64,000 nt of DNA, taken from positions 1 through 64,000 of the forward strand of contig NZ_JADEXR010000014.1 in the NCBI RefSeq assembly GCF_015206995.1, in the 5' to 3' direction. Made by a program: the position numbers and the translations under genes. Position 1 is the first letter of the stretch; the number at the start of each line of letters is the position of its first letter. This stretch comes from an aff. Roholtiella sp. LEGE 12411. Lineage in GTDB: Bacteria > Cyanobacteriota > Cyanobacteriia > Cyanobacteriales > Nostocaceae. A model generated the notes under the pieces. That model made no database searches and was not told where the DNA came from. It was given only the letters and a program-made list of their open reading frames with translations. This document shows positions 1 to 9,867 of the stretch, piece after piece.

Positions 1-981
1 GGGATATTGAGTTGGGGCGTAGCTAACTGGGGGTGGGTTGAGGGCTTCCAATACTTGACGGGCTGATTGGTAGCGATCGCTTGGTCTGGACGATAGCATT
101 TTATCCAATATCTGCCCCAAATTGGAACTCAAGTTAATTTCTCGTCGCCATTGCCAAGTCAGAGTATAAGTATCAATTAGTTCTTGCGGCTGTTTACCTG
201 TCAGTAAAACTAGCACCGTTACCGCCAAAGCATACAAGTCGCTGTGAGGGGACACCATCCCCGTTTGCATCTGTTCTGGGGGAGCGAATCCTACTTTACC
301 CAATAGGGTTGGTGATGGAGGCGCAACTTCCCCAGGTTGGTAATATTGGGAAGCAACGGTTGCGACTACTTGTTTGACACCACCAAAGTCAATTAGTACT
401 GGAAGTTGGTCAATGTTGCGAAGAATTAAGTTATCTGGGGAGATGTCCCGATGAATGACACCAAGTGAGTGGATGTAATCCAAAACTGGCAAAATTTGCT
501 GTAACAACTGGCGTCCTTCTGCTTCTGTAAACCGTAAACCCTGCTGTATTCGGTCATTTAATAAAGAATTATAAGTTTGACCTTCTACATAATCTTGCAC
601 CAAAAACAGGTATTCTTTACCCTGTAAGTTGATGCGTAAAAGTTCCCGGAAGCGTGGGATTTGAGGATGTTGCAGCTTGTAGAGAACACTTGCTTCTCGC
701 TCAAACAGTTCTCCAGCTTTTTGGACAACGTAAGCAGTTTGAACTTGAGGAGAGAATTCTTTTAAAACACAAAGTTCGCGGAAGCGGTTGACATCTTCAG
801 CTAAATATGTACGTCCAAATCCTCCTTGACCAATTTGACGCACAATTACATAGCGATCGCCTAAAGTTAATCCCGCCTTGATACCATAATTCATGGGTGT
901 ATCCAACTGCTCACCACACTGGAGACAAAAGCGACTACCTGGGGAATTGTCGTGTCCTTTGGAACAATGTAATTTTGTCAT
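1..981 (-). CDS. Serine/threonine protein kinase, C-terminus cut off by the window edge
   Basis: The frame opens with ATG at 981 and runs off the left edge, so about 327 residues are visible. A short zinc-ribbon-like N-terminus (CSKGH followed by FCLQCG, residues about 5-23) precedes a kinase domain with a glycine loop (GQGGFGRTY), the ATP-binding lysine in VLKEFSPQ, the catalytic loop HRDISPDN and a DFGG magnesium-binding motif. The 'HRDIS' loop replaces the usual HRDLK and is typical of a large cyanobacterial Hanks-type kinase family. The neighbour at 1049-2746 has the same order of domains and closely similar motifs, so the two are probably tandem paralogues. The missing C-terminus prevents any statement about a membrane anchor or sensor domain. 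Substrate unknown. Confidence 0.9.
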   Translation of the reverse strand, partial: MTKLHCSKGHDNSPGSRFCLQCGEQLDTPMNYGIKAGLTLGDRYVIVRQIGQGGFGRTYLAEDVNRFRELCVLKEFSPQVQTAYVVQKAGELFEREASVLYKLQHPQIPRFRELLRINLQGKEYLFLVQDYVEGQTYNSLLNDRIQQGLRFTEAEGRQLLQQILPVLDYIHSLGVIHRDISPDNLILRNIDQLPVLIDFGGVKQVVATVASQYYQPGEVAPPSPTLLGKVGFAPPEQMQTGMVSPHSDLYALAVTVLVLLTGKQPQELIDTYTLTWQWRREINLSSNLGQILDKMLSSRPSDRYQSARQVLEALNPPPVSYAPTQYP

Positions 982-1048
982 TTGTCAAAAGTCAAAAGTC
1001 AAGGGTTAAAAGTCATTAATTATTCTCTGTTCCCAGTCCCCAGTCACT

Positions 1049-2746
1049 TTAGTTACCAGATTGAACTTTACTGACTTGATCAGCTGCGATCGCATACCAA
1101 ATTTGAATGAAAGCCTGCTGACTGAGTTTCCCACGTCGCTCACCGGGAAACAACTGCTGAAATTTTTCATTTGTATCTTTGTTCAGTTGACTGATTGTAT
1201 ATTCTCCCAACTGTCCTGCACGTGCTTGGCGTCTCCAATTATCGTAATCTTTTGTACTATAGCTTCCGAGTTTTCGACGTGCTGAGGTACTGAGATTAGC
1301 TTGTTCTAGTTTATTCAGCAAGTTGTCAGCAATACCGTACCATTCATCGCGTAAAGCTGCATCTTCGGATTTAGGGGTGAGGCTACGCCCCTTTAATTCT
1401 GGCTTACTAGTATAAAATGAATTATCAACTAAGCGTGTAAAAAATACTTCTGGAATTTCTAACTGTTGACGACGGCTGAAAATTTCTTGGGGATTGCGAC
1501 TTGTTCCTTTGTCGCTCACTGGTTTACCAAGAGGATTGGGTAATTGTGGGATTTGTGGTAACGAGATTGATGGTACAGTGATGGAAGTTACGCTGCGAAT
1601 GACCGCATTTACCGCTGCCCAAATACCTGCACCAGTTAAAACAACCAAAGCAGTCCCCCCAAGGCTGACAGCAAAAGGCCGAATCCAAACGGGTAAAGGT
1701 ATCGCCTTAGTAATGGCTTGAGTCTTATTGTGGAATTTACTGGCGATCGCACTAGCGCGTTGTCGTCCAGGAGACACTACCATCGTCTTAAGTTTGGTAG
1801 TATAAGTAGTCGGGGGTTTGGTAGCATTGGGTGATGGTAAATCTTTCAGGACTTGATCGGCTCGTTGATAGCGATCGCTTGGTTTATAAGACAACATTTT
1901 TTTTAATACAGTTTCCAATTTGGGACTGACGTTGATTTCCTTTCCCCAGTACCAAATTCCCTGAAAGCTGTCGTATAATTTTTGCGGTTCCTTACCTGTA
2001 AGTAGCACTAGGGATGTCACCGCTAAAGAGTATAAATCGCTATTAATAAATACTTTCCCTTGGCGTAGCTGTTCCTCTGGCGCGTAGCCTTTTTTACCCA
2101 ACAAAGTGTGATTTCCCACCAACTTAGTGCGCCAAAACCCTTGGGAAGCTGGTAATTGTTTGACACCGCCGAAATCAATCAGCACTGGTAGATTATCAGA
2201 ACGCCGCCAAATCAAATTATCAGGAGAGATATCGCGGTGAACTACATCTAGTGAGTGGATGTAAGACAATACGGGTAAAATTTGTTGCAGAAGGGTGATT
2301 ACTTCTTCTTCACTAAAGGTCTTTCCTTGGCTGTGACGCTGCTCTAATAATTGGTCAAAATTATCACCATCTACATAATCTTGCACCAAAAAGAAAAAAT
2401 CTTTACTACCAATTTTCACTTGTAGTGAGGCGTGAAAACGCGGAATCTGGGGATGCTGGAGTTTTTTGAGGACATTGGCTTCTCGCTCAAATAACTCTTT
2501 AGCTTTTTGTAAATCGTGCTGTTCTTGTACTTGGGGTGCAAATTCCTTCAGCACGCACGTTTGGTTGGATTTATTTCTATCTTCCGCCAAATAAGTGCGC
2601 CCAAAGCCGCCCTGCCCTAGTTGACGTATAATTTGATAGCGATTATCCACAACCTGGCCAACAGCAAGAGGTAATGGCTCACCGCAATGGGTACAAAAGC
2701 GGTTACTACCATTATTTGTGTGTTGTTTACTGCAATAAACCTGCAT
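1049..2746 (-). CDS. Serine/threonine protein kinase with zinc ribbon and membrane anchor
   Basis: The 565-residue product starts at ATG 2746. Residues 5-21 form a Cys/His cluster (CSKQH, FCTHCG) resembling a zinc ribbon. The kinase domain spans about 36-305, with glycine loop GQGGFGR (44-50), ATP lysine K67, catalytic loop HRDISPDN (170-177) and DFGG (191-194). A basic stretch (about 319-350) precedes one hydrophobic segment (about 360-384), which suggests a cytoplasmic kinase tethered to the membrane with a C-terminal domain on the far side. That C-terminal domain (about 425-565) is not one I recognise. Upstream of the partial kinase gene on the same strand, 67 bp apart, so the two may be co-transcribed. 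Ligand and targets are unknown. Confidence 0.92.
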   Translation of the reverse strand: MQVYCSKQHTNNGSNRFCTHCGEPLPLAVGQVVDNRYQIIRQLGQGGFGRTYLAEDRNKSNQTCVLKEFAPQVQEQHDLQKAKELFEREANVLKKLQHPQIPRFHASLQVKIGSKDFFFLVQDYVDGDNFDQLLEQRHSQGKTFSEEEVITLLQQILPVLSYIHSLDVVHRDISPDNLIWRRSDNLPVLIDFGGVKQLPASQGFWRTKLVGNHTLLGKKGYAPEEQLRQGKVFINSDLYSLAVTSLVLLTGKEPQKLYDSFQGIWYWGKEINVSPKLETVLKKMLSYKPSDRYQRADQVLKDLPSPNATKPPTTYTTKLKTMVVSPGRQRASAIASKFHNKTQAITKAIPLPVWIRPFAVSLGGTALVVLTGAGIWAAVNAVIRSVTSITVPSISLPQIPQLPNPLGKPVSDKGTSRNPQEIFSRRQQLEIPEVFFTRLVDNSFYTSKPELKGRSLTPKSEDAALRDEWYGIADNLLNKLEQANLSTSARRKLGSYSTKDYDNWRRQARAGQLGEYTISQLNKDTNEKFQQLFPGERRGKLSQQAFIQIWYAIAADQVSKVQSGN

Positions 2747-2968
2747 GGTGCTGAAGGATGAATTAGGTTTTTATAAGTTACTACAACGGATGCAGTTCGA
2801 GTTACGGAAAAGGGTTAAGGGTCAAAAAATCTTTTTGTTTATGGCTTTTGACTATTGTCAGATTCTTGGTTCTTTCTGAACAACTGCACTTGGGGAGGGT
2901 TTGTTTACATTATTCAGGAAAGGAGGTTTGAAGTTATTCGGTAATCGCTAAAATACTGAAAGCAAATA

Positions 2969-4567
2969 ATGGTGGTGTTAGTTCTACTTCAAGATGAGCA
3001 ACACAGTGTCATGAACTATAAATCACAAAAACAGCGAGCAATTAAAGCATTTGAAGATTTTTTGTCTATCCCCTTAGAAACGTTACTACAACAGCATTTA
3101 GATACTTCTAGTGAAGCAGCAGCTTTGAGTTTATTTCATGATGTAGCTGCTAATGTACCCGCTTACAAGGCTTTTTTAGCAGAAAGAGAAATTAATCCGG
3201 CTGCTATTCAAACCTTGGAGGAGTTTCAAAAACTACCTGCGATCGCCAAAGAAAATTATATCCTGCGTTATCCTCTGGCTGACTTGTGCCGTCACGGACA
3301 GTTGCAAGGGTGTGATATGATAGCCGCTTCTTCTGGTTCCACAGGTAAACCAACATTTTGGCCCCGTTTTTTTACAGATGAACTGCAAATCGCCACACGC
3401 TTTGAGCAGATTTTTCACGACAGTTTTTATGCGGATACTAGACGTACCCTAGCCGTAATTTGTTTTACTTTAGGCACTTGGGTAGGTGGAATGTTTACTA
3501 CCAATTGCTGTCGCTATCTTGCCAGCAAAGGTTATCCTATCACTGTAATTACTCCTGGTAACAACAAAGAAGAAATTTTGCGGGTTGTACAAGAACTTGG
3601 CTCAGCCTTTGAGCAAGTTGTGCTGTTGGGATACCCACCATTTTTGAAAGATGTGATTGATACTGGTATTGCTCGTGGTGTAGAGTGGCAGCAAAATCAG
3701 ATTAAGTTAGTTATGGCGGGAGAAGTATTCAGCGAAGAATGGCGTAGTTTAGTTGGCGGCAGGATTGGTTCCCAAAATCCCTGTTACGATTTTGCATCAC
3801 TATACGGTACTGCGGATGCGGGTGTATTGGGGAATGAAACACCTTTAAGTATCTGCATTCGCCGTTTTTTGGCAGAAAATCCAGATGCAGCTAGAGCTTT
3901 ATTTGGGGAATCTCGTTTACCCACACTGCTACAATATGACCCTATAAGTCGTTATTTTGAAGTTGAGGATAAGGCATTGCTGTTTTCTGGCGATAATGGC
4001 ATACCCTTGATCCGTTATGACATCTTAGATACTGGTGGGTTAATTAGCTACGATGCTATGATCCATTTTTTAGCAGAATGGGGCTTTTATCCTGTTGGAG
4101 CGTTACAAGATGAAGGGCTAAAACAGTCATCCACAGATCTTACTAAATCTCATACTCAGCAATCACCAAGAGGTATTCATCCTTTACCTTTCGTCTATGT
4201 CTTCGGACGCTCTAACTTTACGGTTTCCTACTTTGGAGCGAATATATACCCAGAAAATATTACAGTAGGGTTAGAACAACCAGTAATTCAAGAATGGGTA
4301 ACGGGTAAGTTCGTGTTGCAGGTAAAGGAAGATGCTGACAAAAACAGATTTTTATCTGTGGTTGTGGAGTTAGCGCCGGGGGTGGAGGGTAACGAAGATA
4401 AGCAGCAAACCATAGCATCGTCTATGCTTTCGCAACTGATGCGCCTCAACAGCGAATTTGCTAACTACGTTCCCACAGAATATCAAATGCCACAAGTTGC
4501 ATTAGCTCCAACAGGCGATCTAGAATATTTTCCTATTGGGGTGAAGCATCGTTACACACGTAAATAG
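2969..4567 (+). CDS. Phenylacetate-CoA ligase-like (PaaK family) adenylate-forming enzyme
   Basis: The 532-residue protein carries the adenylation P-loop ASSGSTGKPTF (about residues 119-129) and later motifs (SLYGTADAG, LIRYDILDTG) characteristic of the PaaK/CapK branch of adenylate-forming enzymes. These activate a carboxylic acid with ATP, normally to a CoA thioester. No phenylacetate-degradation gene is nearby, so the substrate cannot be named. ATG 2969 gives 14 extra N-terminal residues; ATG 3011 (MNYKSQK) is an equally plausible start and neither has a strong Shine-Dalgarno sequence. It faces away from the kinase genes, leaving a roughly 220-bp divergent region, and is followed by a 560-bp gap before the secretion-like cluster. 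Confidence 0.8.
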   Translation: MVVLVLLQDEQHSVMNYKSQKQRAIKAFEDFLSIPLETLLQQHLDTSSEAAALSLFHDVAANVPAYKAFLAEREINPAAIQTLEEFQKLPAIAKENYILRYPLADLCRHGQLQGCDMIAASSGSTGKPTFWPRFFTDELQIATRFEQIFHDSFYADTRRTLAVICFTLGTWVGGMFTTNCCRYLASKGYPITVITPGNNKEEILRVVQELGSAFEQVVLLGYPPFLKDVIDTGIARGVEWQQNQIKLVMAGEVFSEEWRSLVGGRIGSQNPCYDFASLYGTADAGVLGNETPLSICIRRFLAENPDAARALFGESRLPTLLQYDPISRYFEVEDKALLFSGDNGIPLIRYDILDTGGLISYDAMIHFLAEWGFYPVGALQDEGLKQSSTDLTKSHTQQSPRGIHPLPFVYVFGRSNFTVSYFGANIYPENITVGLEQPVIQEWVTGKFVLQVKEDADKNRFLSVVVELAPGVEGNEDKQQTIASSMLSQLMRLNSEFANYVPTEYQMPQVALAPTGDLEYFPIGVKHRYTRK

Positions 4568-4621
4568 GCGCAATACAGTGCAATGAGAAACCAACATATA
4601 AACTTAATTTTCAATCATTTA

Positions 4622-4745
4622 CAGGACTTACGCAAGTGTCACAAAAATCTCAATTTTTTGTTTGTAGTAAGGACTTTAGTCTTCAAAATAAGGACTAAAG
4701 TCCTTACTACGAAATTAAAATAATATGCCAGTTGCGTAAGTCCTG
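4622..4745. repeat. MITE-like element with nested inverted repeats
   Basis: A perfect 14-bp terminal inverted repeat (4622-4635 with 4732-4745, core ACTTACGCAA) encloses a second perfect 18-bp inverted repeat (4664-4681 with 4693-4710). The element has no coding capacity and lies between the ligase gene and the VirB2-like gene. The rest of the gap (4746-5128) is AT-rich with no gene seen and presumably holds the promoter of the downstream cluster. A weak possible relative of one end (CAGGATTTACGCAAA) lies near 43009. Confidence 0.75.
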
Positions 4746-5128
4746 ATTTATATAAAATGACTTAACTATTTTATATCTCAATTAGTCTTTGTTCTTAATA
4801 GAGTACGAATTACCTTTTGAATCAGCACGCCGTACAACAAAGATTTTTTGCTTTTACACTAAAGTCTCTAACTTGTATTGAAGCAATTAATCGCTGATAT
4901 CGTGATAATTCTAAATTGATGGTTGAAACCTAATTTATAAAAATTTACGTAATTAAATAAAAATTAATATGTTCTTAACTTAACTCGAGCAAAATTAACA
5001 GGTGTGTATAAAATATTTTACTGTGACTTCATAATTTTTTTAAAAATGATGTTAAATAGTGTTAGGTTGTATTAGTTGTAACAATAAAATCAACATAAAA
5101 TTATACTACATTGTAGGAAAATTAGCAA

Positions 5129-5746
5129 ATGTCTAGACAAAGTTCTCATGAGAGAAACTTTTTCCAAGGTTTAAGTGGTATTGCGGCGAAAAAATCCCCT
5201 AATTTGAGGCTAACACTGAAATTCTGTTTGGTGACTTTGGTTGAATCTGTACCTTTTTTGATTGCTTGTGCTGTATTTGTAAGCGTTATCAGTCTAAAAA
5301 GTCCTATCCTGCTTTTTTGTTTACTAGTTGGTAGTTTAATTGCAGTAATTGTGCAGCAAATTGGTCAGCAGGTGAATTTACCCAAGCGATCGCTGATCCC
5401 ATTACAAATCTTAGCAGTAGCGATCATTCTCAGTTTGTTTTGGTTAGACTATTTTGCAGTCCCTGCACAAGCGCAGTTCTTTGGGAAAGCTGAAGAATTT
5501 TTTAAAACCACCTTGACACAGGGTTCAACAACAAATAGCGGAACTCAAGCAGCGGTGAGTTTGATATTTAATGTATTGCGAGCAATTTACTTACTTTATA
5601 TTGCAATTTCCCTAGTTGGTGTAATTAACGCAGTGCGTAAAGATGAAGACTGGCAAAGTATAGCCAGAACCCCCCTTTTAGTCGTTGTTGCTGTTACCAT
5701 TGCTGATGTACTCACACGCTTTGTAATTGGCGATAACAGTAGATAA
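5129..5746 (+). CDS. VirB2-like pilin candidate
   Basis: The 205-residue product has two hydrophobic segments near the N-terminus, then a third that ends in a signal-peptidase-like site PAQAQ|FF at about residue 114, followed by two more hydrophobic helices (about 142-165 and 183-198) separated by a short charged loop (RKDEDW). A long leader ending in AxA, then a small two-helix mature protein of roughly 90 residues, matches the VirB2/TrbC conjugative pilin plan. It is the first gene of a nine-gene run whose next members look like VirB3 and VirB4, the canonical order. The assignment rests on topology and position, since sequence similarity within VirB2 families is low. Confidence 0.6.
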   Translation: MSRQSSHERNFFQGLSGIAAKKSPNLRLTLKFCLVTLVESVPFLIACAVFVSVISLKSPILLFCLLVGSLIAVIVQQIGQQVNLPKRSLIPLQILAVAIILSLFWLDYFAVPAQAQFFGKAEEFFKTTLTQGSTTNSGTQAAVSLIFNVLRAIYLLYIAISLVGVINAVRKDEDWQSIARTPLLVVVAVTIADVLTRFVIGDNSR

Positions 5747-5793
5747 GTCACTCTATACTCTATATAGAATGCAGGAAAATTAAGATATTTGCA

Positions 5794-6165
5794 ATGTCTC
5801 AAGAGCGTGAAGAAGAATTTCGTCCAGTCAATCAAATTCTGGGAAGTCAACCTTCATTAGGGCCAATCCCCGCCGATCAAATTCTTCCTTGGACACTAAT
5901 TTGCCTAGCCTCCTACTTTATCATCAACGGAATTTTTGGGGGGATTTTCCAAGAGGAGTTTCAAAAATGGTTGTGGACGGTACTAATTGCTGGTTGGGGA
6001 ATGGGGACTTGGTGGATATTAACTGGTGGTAGGAGTTGGAGTTTTTTAAGCAAATTTGTTGGTGTTCCCACTTGGACAAGAGGCTTTGCTCGTTATCAAA
6101 GCTTGCTAGAAGTTAACTATGAAGCAAAAAATCGGAAAAAAAAGCGTCAGCATCGCCGGAAATGA
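5794..6165 (+). CDS. VirB3-like small membrane protein
   Basis: A 123-residue protein with a polar N-terminus, two hydrophobic segments (about 31-48 and 57-75) and a very basic C-terminus ending KKKRQHRRK. VirB3 proteins are short inner-membrane proteins with one or two N-terminal helices and are encoded just before VirB4, as here. The last 47 bp overlap the VirB4-like gene in another frame, indicating translational coupling. The name is inferred from size, topology and gene order; no diagnostic motif is present. Confidence 0.55.
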   Translation: MSQEREEEFRPVNQILGSQPSLGPIPADQILPWTLICLASYFIINGIFGGIFQEEFQKWLWTVLIAGWGMGTWWILTGGRSWSFLSKFVGVPTWTRGFARYQSLLEVNYEAKNRKKKRQHRRK

Positions 6166-8866
6166 AACTAGATTAACACCATTTGAAGACGCTTTACATT
6201 TGGCGACAATGCTGCGCGTCTCACTAAATGGACGTGATATTGGCGCTTATATTTTAACCAAAGGAACCCAAAAAGATCGGTTTTGCTTTGTTTTTGGTTT
6301 TGAGTGTCGAGGTATCCACACCACTTTAAGGCCAGAACAAATCGACACAATTGTCAATAATATTGAAGCGGGTTTAAAAGATATCCCTACCGATGAAAGA
6401 ATGACGCTACATTTGGGATCTTTTAGTTCAGATAAAAGTCGCCAACAAGAATTAGCGTCACTGATCAAAAATGCGCCGTCACGAGATATAAAATATTTAT
6501 TGATGGCAGAACGAGCCAGAGTTAAAGAGCTAACTATCTCTGGTATTAGGAAGCCCAAATTTTTACGTATCTATGTTACTTATACTGTTGAGTCTAGCAA
6601 TACCAATGCAGATGATTGGATAGAAAGACTTTTAGCAAAAGCTGAATCATGGTGGTTGAAATTCAAAGGCGAACTATCAGAAGTAGAATACCAGCGCCTC
6701 GAAACTATCATTACTAATGCTTATAAACAAGGTTTTCTCCGCTGGGAGCAACTTTTAGCTAACAAAATGGGATTGGATATCAAGCCTTTGACTGCTGATG
6801 AACTCTGGGAAGAAACCTGGAGAAGATTTAATGATACGCAGCCCATAGATATTCCCCAATTAATTACTTTAGATGAAAATGGAATACACGAGCAAGTTAA
6901 TTCAGACTTACCAAGTACTAAATTACTGATAGATAATATCCATAGTACAACTTTGCTGATGGAATCTAGTGTCCCTTGTGCTGATCGTCGTTGGGTTAAT
7001 GTTAAAAATCGTTATATTGGCGTAATGACATTTTTAGAAAAACCCGGAGGTTGGCGAAACAAATCTACTCAGCTGCGTTATATATGGGAACTGCTAGCAA
7101 GAGAAACAGTAGTAGATACAGAAGTATTTTGTGAGTTGACGACTGCAAATCCAGCCTTTGTGAAAACTACCTTGCAACGAGTGCTGAAGCAGTCAAATAT
7201 GACGACAATTCTGGCTCAAGAAAAAAGTAAAACCATTGATGTCAACGCTCAATTAAAGTTAAAAAAATCCGTAGCAGCACAAGAACAATTATATGAAGGT
7301 GCAGTCCCGATTTACACGGGGATAGCAATTTTGGTACATCGTCCCAGTATAGAGAAATTAGAGGAAGCGACAAGATATATTGAAAACTGTTTTCAACGTC
7401 CAGCACGAGTAATTAGGGAAACAGAATATGCTTGGAAAATTTGGCTGCAAACTTTACCAATAGTTTGGGAGGGTTTGTTAGCAAAACCCTTCAATCGTCG
7501 CCAATTATATTTAACAAGTGAAGTTCCAGGATTAATGCCTTTAGTACTAACTAAACAAGGCGATCGCCAAGGCTTTGAATTGATTGCTGAAGAAGGCGGA
7601 ACACCCATACATATCGATTTGTTTAACCAACATAAAAACTTAGCGCTGTTTGCAACAACTCGTGCTGGTAAATCGGTATTAGTATCAGGGATTTTAACTC
7701 AGGCTTTGGCGCATGGTATTCCTGTAGTGGCGTTAGACTTCCCCAAACCTGATGGAACATCTACTTTTACTGATTACACAGAGTTTATGGAGGGGAATGG
7801 GGCGTATTTTGATATCTCTAAACAATCGAATAACTTATTTGAGCAGCCAGATTTACGATCGCTCGATCCAGAACAACAACGCGATCGCACACTCGACTAT
7901 ATCTCTTTTCTAGAATCAGCTTTAATGACAATGGTTTTAGGATCATCCACAGAGAGTCAGATTTTGTCACAAACCGTGCGATCGCTTCTCAACTTGGCTT
8001 TAGAAGCCTTCTTCGCTGACGAGGGTATCAAAGAACGATATCGTCAAGCGATCGCAGGGGGATTTGGTTCTCCAGCTTGGCCGAAAACCCCTACCTTAAA
8101 AGACTTTCTCTATTTTTGCTCACCAGAACATTTACAGTTAAATTCTGTAAGTGGAAGAGTTGACGACGCCTTGAGCCAAATTCAGCTACGCTTGCGGTTT
8201 TGGCTCTCTAGCCGCGTCGGACAAGCGATTTCTGCACCATCTAGCTTTCCCACCGATGCACAACTTTTGGTTTTTGCTCTCAGAAACCTATCAGATAGTG
8301 AAGATGCAGCAGTACTATCATTGAGCGCCTATTCAGCAGCATTGCGACGTGCATTAAGCAGTCCAGCATCCATATTCTTCATCGACGAAGCACCAATTTT
8401 ATTTGAATTCGAGCAAATTTCTGACTTAGTTGGCAGAGTTTGTGCTAACGGCGCTAAAGCTGGTATCAGAGTTATTTTATCAGCACAAGATCCTGATACC
8501 ATTGCTAAATCCAAAGCTGCATCTAAAATTTTACAAAACTTGACAACACGATTGATTGGACGCATTCAGCCAGTTGCAGTCGATAGTTTTGCAGATATCT
8601 TAAAATATCCCCGCAACATTATTTCTCGTAATGCTTCAGAAAGCTTTTTCCCGCGCAAAGAAGGTATTTATAGTCAGTGGCTCCTAGATGATAACGGTAT
8701 TTATACATTTTGTCGTTATTATCCAGGTTACGAACAATTAGCAGCAGTTGCGAATAACCCCTATGAACAAGCTGCACGCAGTAAAATAATGCAACTTCAC
8801 ACGGATAAATATGAAGCAATTTCTACATTTGCACGTCAGTTAGTGGCTACGCTACGTAGTAGTTGA
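6119..8866 (+). CDS. VirB4-like secretion/conjugation ATPase
   Basis: The 915-residue protein has a long N-terminal region followed by a RecA-like motor domain. The P-loop ATTRAGKS (about 512-519) has Lys518 and Ser519 but lacks the first glycine of the usual GxxxxGKS. The Walker B motif is IFFIDEA (752-758) and is followed by the VILSAQDPDTI segment typical of VirB4/TraG motors. VirB4 ATPases sit at the inner-membrane base of type IV secretion systems and energise pilus assembly and substrate transfer. The ATG at 6119 lies inside the previous gene. This is the best-supported member of the cluster and anchors the identity of its neighbours. No VirB11 or VirD4 homologue is in the window. Confidence 0.85.
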   Translation: MKQKIGKKSVSIAGNETRLTPFEDALHLATMLRVSLNGRDIGAYILTKGTQKDRFCFVFGFECRGIHTTLRPEQIDTIVNNIEAGLKDIPTDERMTLHLGSFSSDKSRQQELASLIKNAPSRDIKYLLMAERARVKELTISGIRKPKFLRIYVTYTVESSNTNADDWIERLLAKAESWWLKFKGELSEVEYQRLETIITNAYKQGFLRWEQLLANKMGLDIKPLTADELWEETWRRFNDTQPIDIPQLITLDENGIHEQVNSDLPSTKLLIDNIHSTTLLMESSVPCADRRWVNVKNRYIGVMTFLEKPGGWRNKSTQLRYIWELLARETVVDTEVFCELTTANPAFVKTTLQRVLKQSNMTTILAQEKSKTIDVNAQLKLKKSVAAQEQLYEGAVPIYTGIAILVHRPSIEKLEEATRYIENCFQRPARVIRETEYAWKIWLQTLPIVWEGLLAKPFNRRQLYLTSEVPGLMPLVLTKQGDRQGFELIAEEGGTPIHIDLFNQHKNLALFATTRAGKSVLVSGILTQALAHGIPVVALDFPKPDGTSTFTDYTEFMEGNGAYFDISKQSNNLFEQPDLRSLDPEQQRDRTLDYISFLESALMTMVLGSSTESQILSQTVRSLLNLALEAFFADEGIKERYRQAIAGGFGSPAWPKTPTLKDFLYFCSPEHLQLNSVSGRVDDALSQIQLRLRFWLSSRVGQAISAPSSFPTDAQLLVFALRNLSDSEDAAVLSLSAYSAALRRALSSPASIFFIDEAPILFEFEQISDLVGRVCANGAKAGIRVILSAQDPDTIAKSKAASKILQNLTTRLIGRIQPVAVDSFADILKYPRNIISRNASESFFPRKEGIYSQWLLDDNGIYTFCRYYPGYEQLAAVANNPYEQAARSKIMQLHTDKYEAISTFARQLVATLRSS

Positions 8867-9028
8867 TGAGTGGTGATCACTGAAGTTTTCAATTGGCATT
8901 GCTGAATCTAGATATGAAAAGCTCACGCAAAGGCGCAAAGGTAAAAAACAGTTTATCAGCTAATTCAGTAAAACTTTTAATTTCTAGCTAACCACACAAT
9001 TTTATCTACTTTTTTCAAGCAAAGATAT

Positions 9029-9841
9029 ATGCAAAAAACTACGGTTTTGACTCTTACTTTATTATCCCTAGCAATTCTACCAGTAATGGCACAATTAGGC
9101 GAGACTGGACAAGTAGGTGAGGTTTGGACTGATTTTCAATCATATTCTGTAGATTTGCAAAACTACCTGCAAAATAATTTGAGCGAAAACTTAAAACCTG
9201 TAGAACCGCAGACTCGAAGTGCTCTCACTAGTGCTACGGGAGAATTGAAAATACCTAACCCAATCACTGCTGGAAAGAGAGTTCGTGATGATATTTTTAT
9301 CAATTCGATATCAGATCGCTTTGAGAATAATTCAGTAGTCCGCTCAAATTTAGTTAGCAACGAAATCAATCGTCTAATTACCCGTGGAGCTGTTTCTGGG
9401 CTTTTAGGTGAAGCTGGGCAGATACGGACAAAAACGAAGTTAATAAATACTGAAAGAAGTTTGAGAGATATTGCAGAATTTAGTGAGGCAGCCGAGGAAA
9501 CAAGCCAAGGCTTGCTCGATCAACTTCCCTCCATTAATTTCGCTGGTATTGAGGCCAGTAAGATTGATCCAGCTACTGCACTTTTATCACAATTGTTAAA
9601 TGCCAATTTATCCCAAAGCATTAAAATCCAACAAGAACAATCAAAAATTGTAGGTGAAACATTTGCTCAAACACTACAAACCAATCAATCTCTGCAATAC
9701 TCCAACTTAAATTTAGCCAATATTTCTCAGCAAATGGAAGAAGGTAATCGTGCTCGCAGAGTAGATACATCTACAGAAGCAGCGCGACTTTTACGAGCCA
9801 CTTCTCAAATAGATTTATTTGGGACAAAAATTGATAATTAG
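9029..9841 (+). CDS. Secreted helical protein, VirB5-like by position
   Basis: A 270-residue protein with a clear signal peptide (MQKTT, hydrophobic core, cleavage near VMA|QLG at about residue 21). The mature part is polar, rich in Gln, Asn, Leu and Ser, and appears almost wholly helical, with no motif I recognise. In VirB-type operons the slot between VirB4 and the polytopic VirB6 is taken by the secreted, helical minor pilin VirB5/TrbJ, which suits this protein. The preceding gap of 162 bp is the largest in the run, so an internal promoter is possible. Function is inferred from context only. Confidence 0.5.
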   Translation: MQKTTVLTLTLLSLAILPVMAQLGETGQVGEVWTDFQSYSVDLQNYLQNNLSENLKPVEPQTRSALTSATGELKIPNPITAGKRVRDDIFINSISDRFENNSVVRSNLVSNEINRLITRGAVSGLLGEAGQIRTKTKLINTERSLRDIAEFSEAAEETSQGLLDQLPSINFAGIEASKIDPATALLSQLLNANLSQSIKIQQEQSKIVGETFAQTLQTNQSLQYSNLNLANISQQMEEGNRARRVDTSTEAARLLRATSQIDLFGTKIDN

Positions 9842-9867
9842 GAAAGAAAATAGTTAGTAAACTCAAA

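Noticed and set aside
5596-5850. 84-codon minus-strand frame across the VirB2-VirB3 junction
   Set aside because: It is antisense to two members of the collinear cluster and shows no motif.
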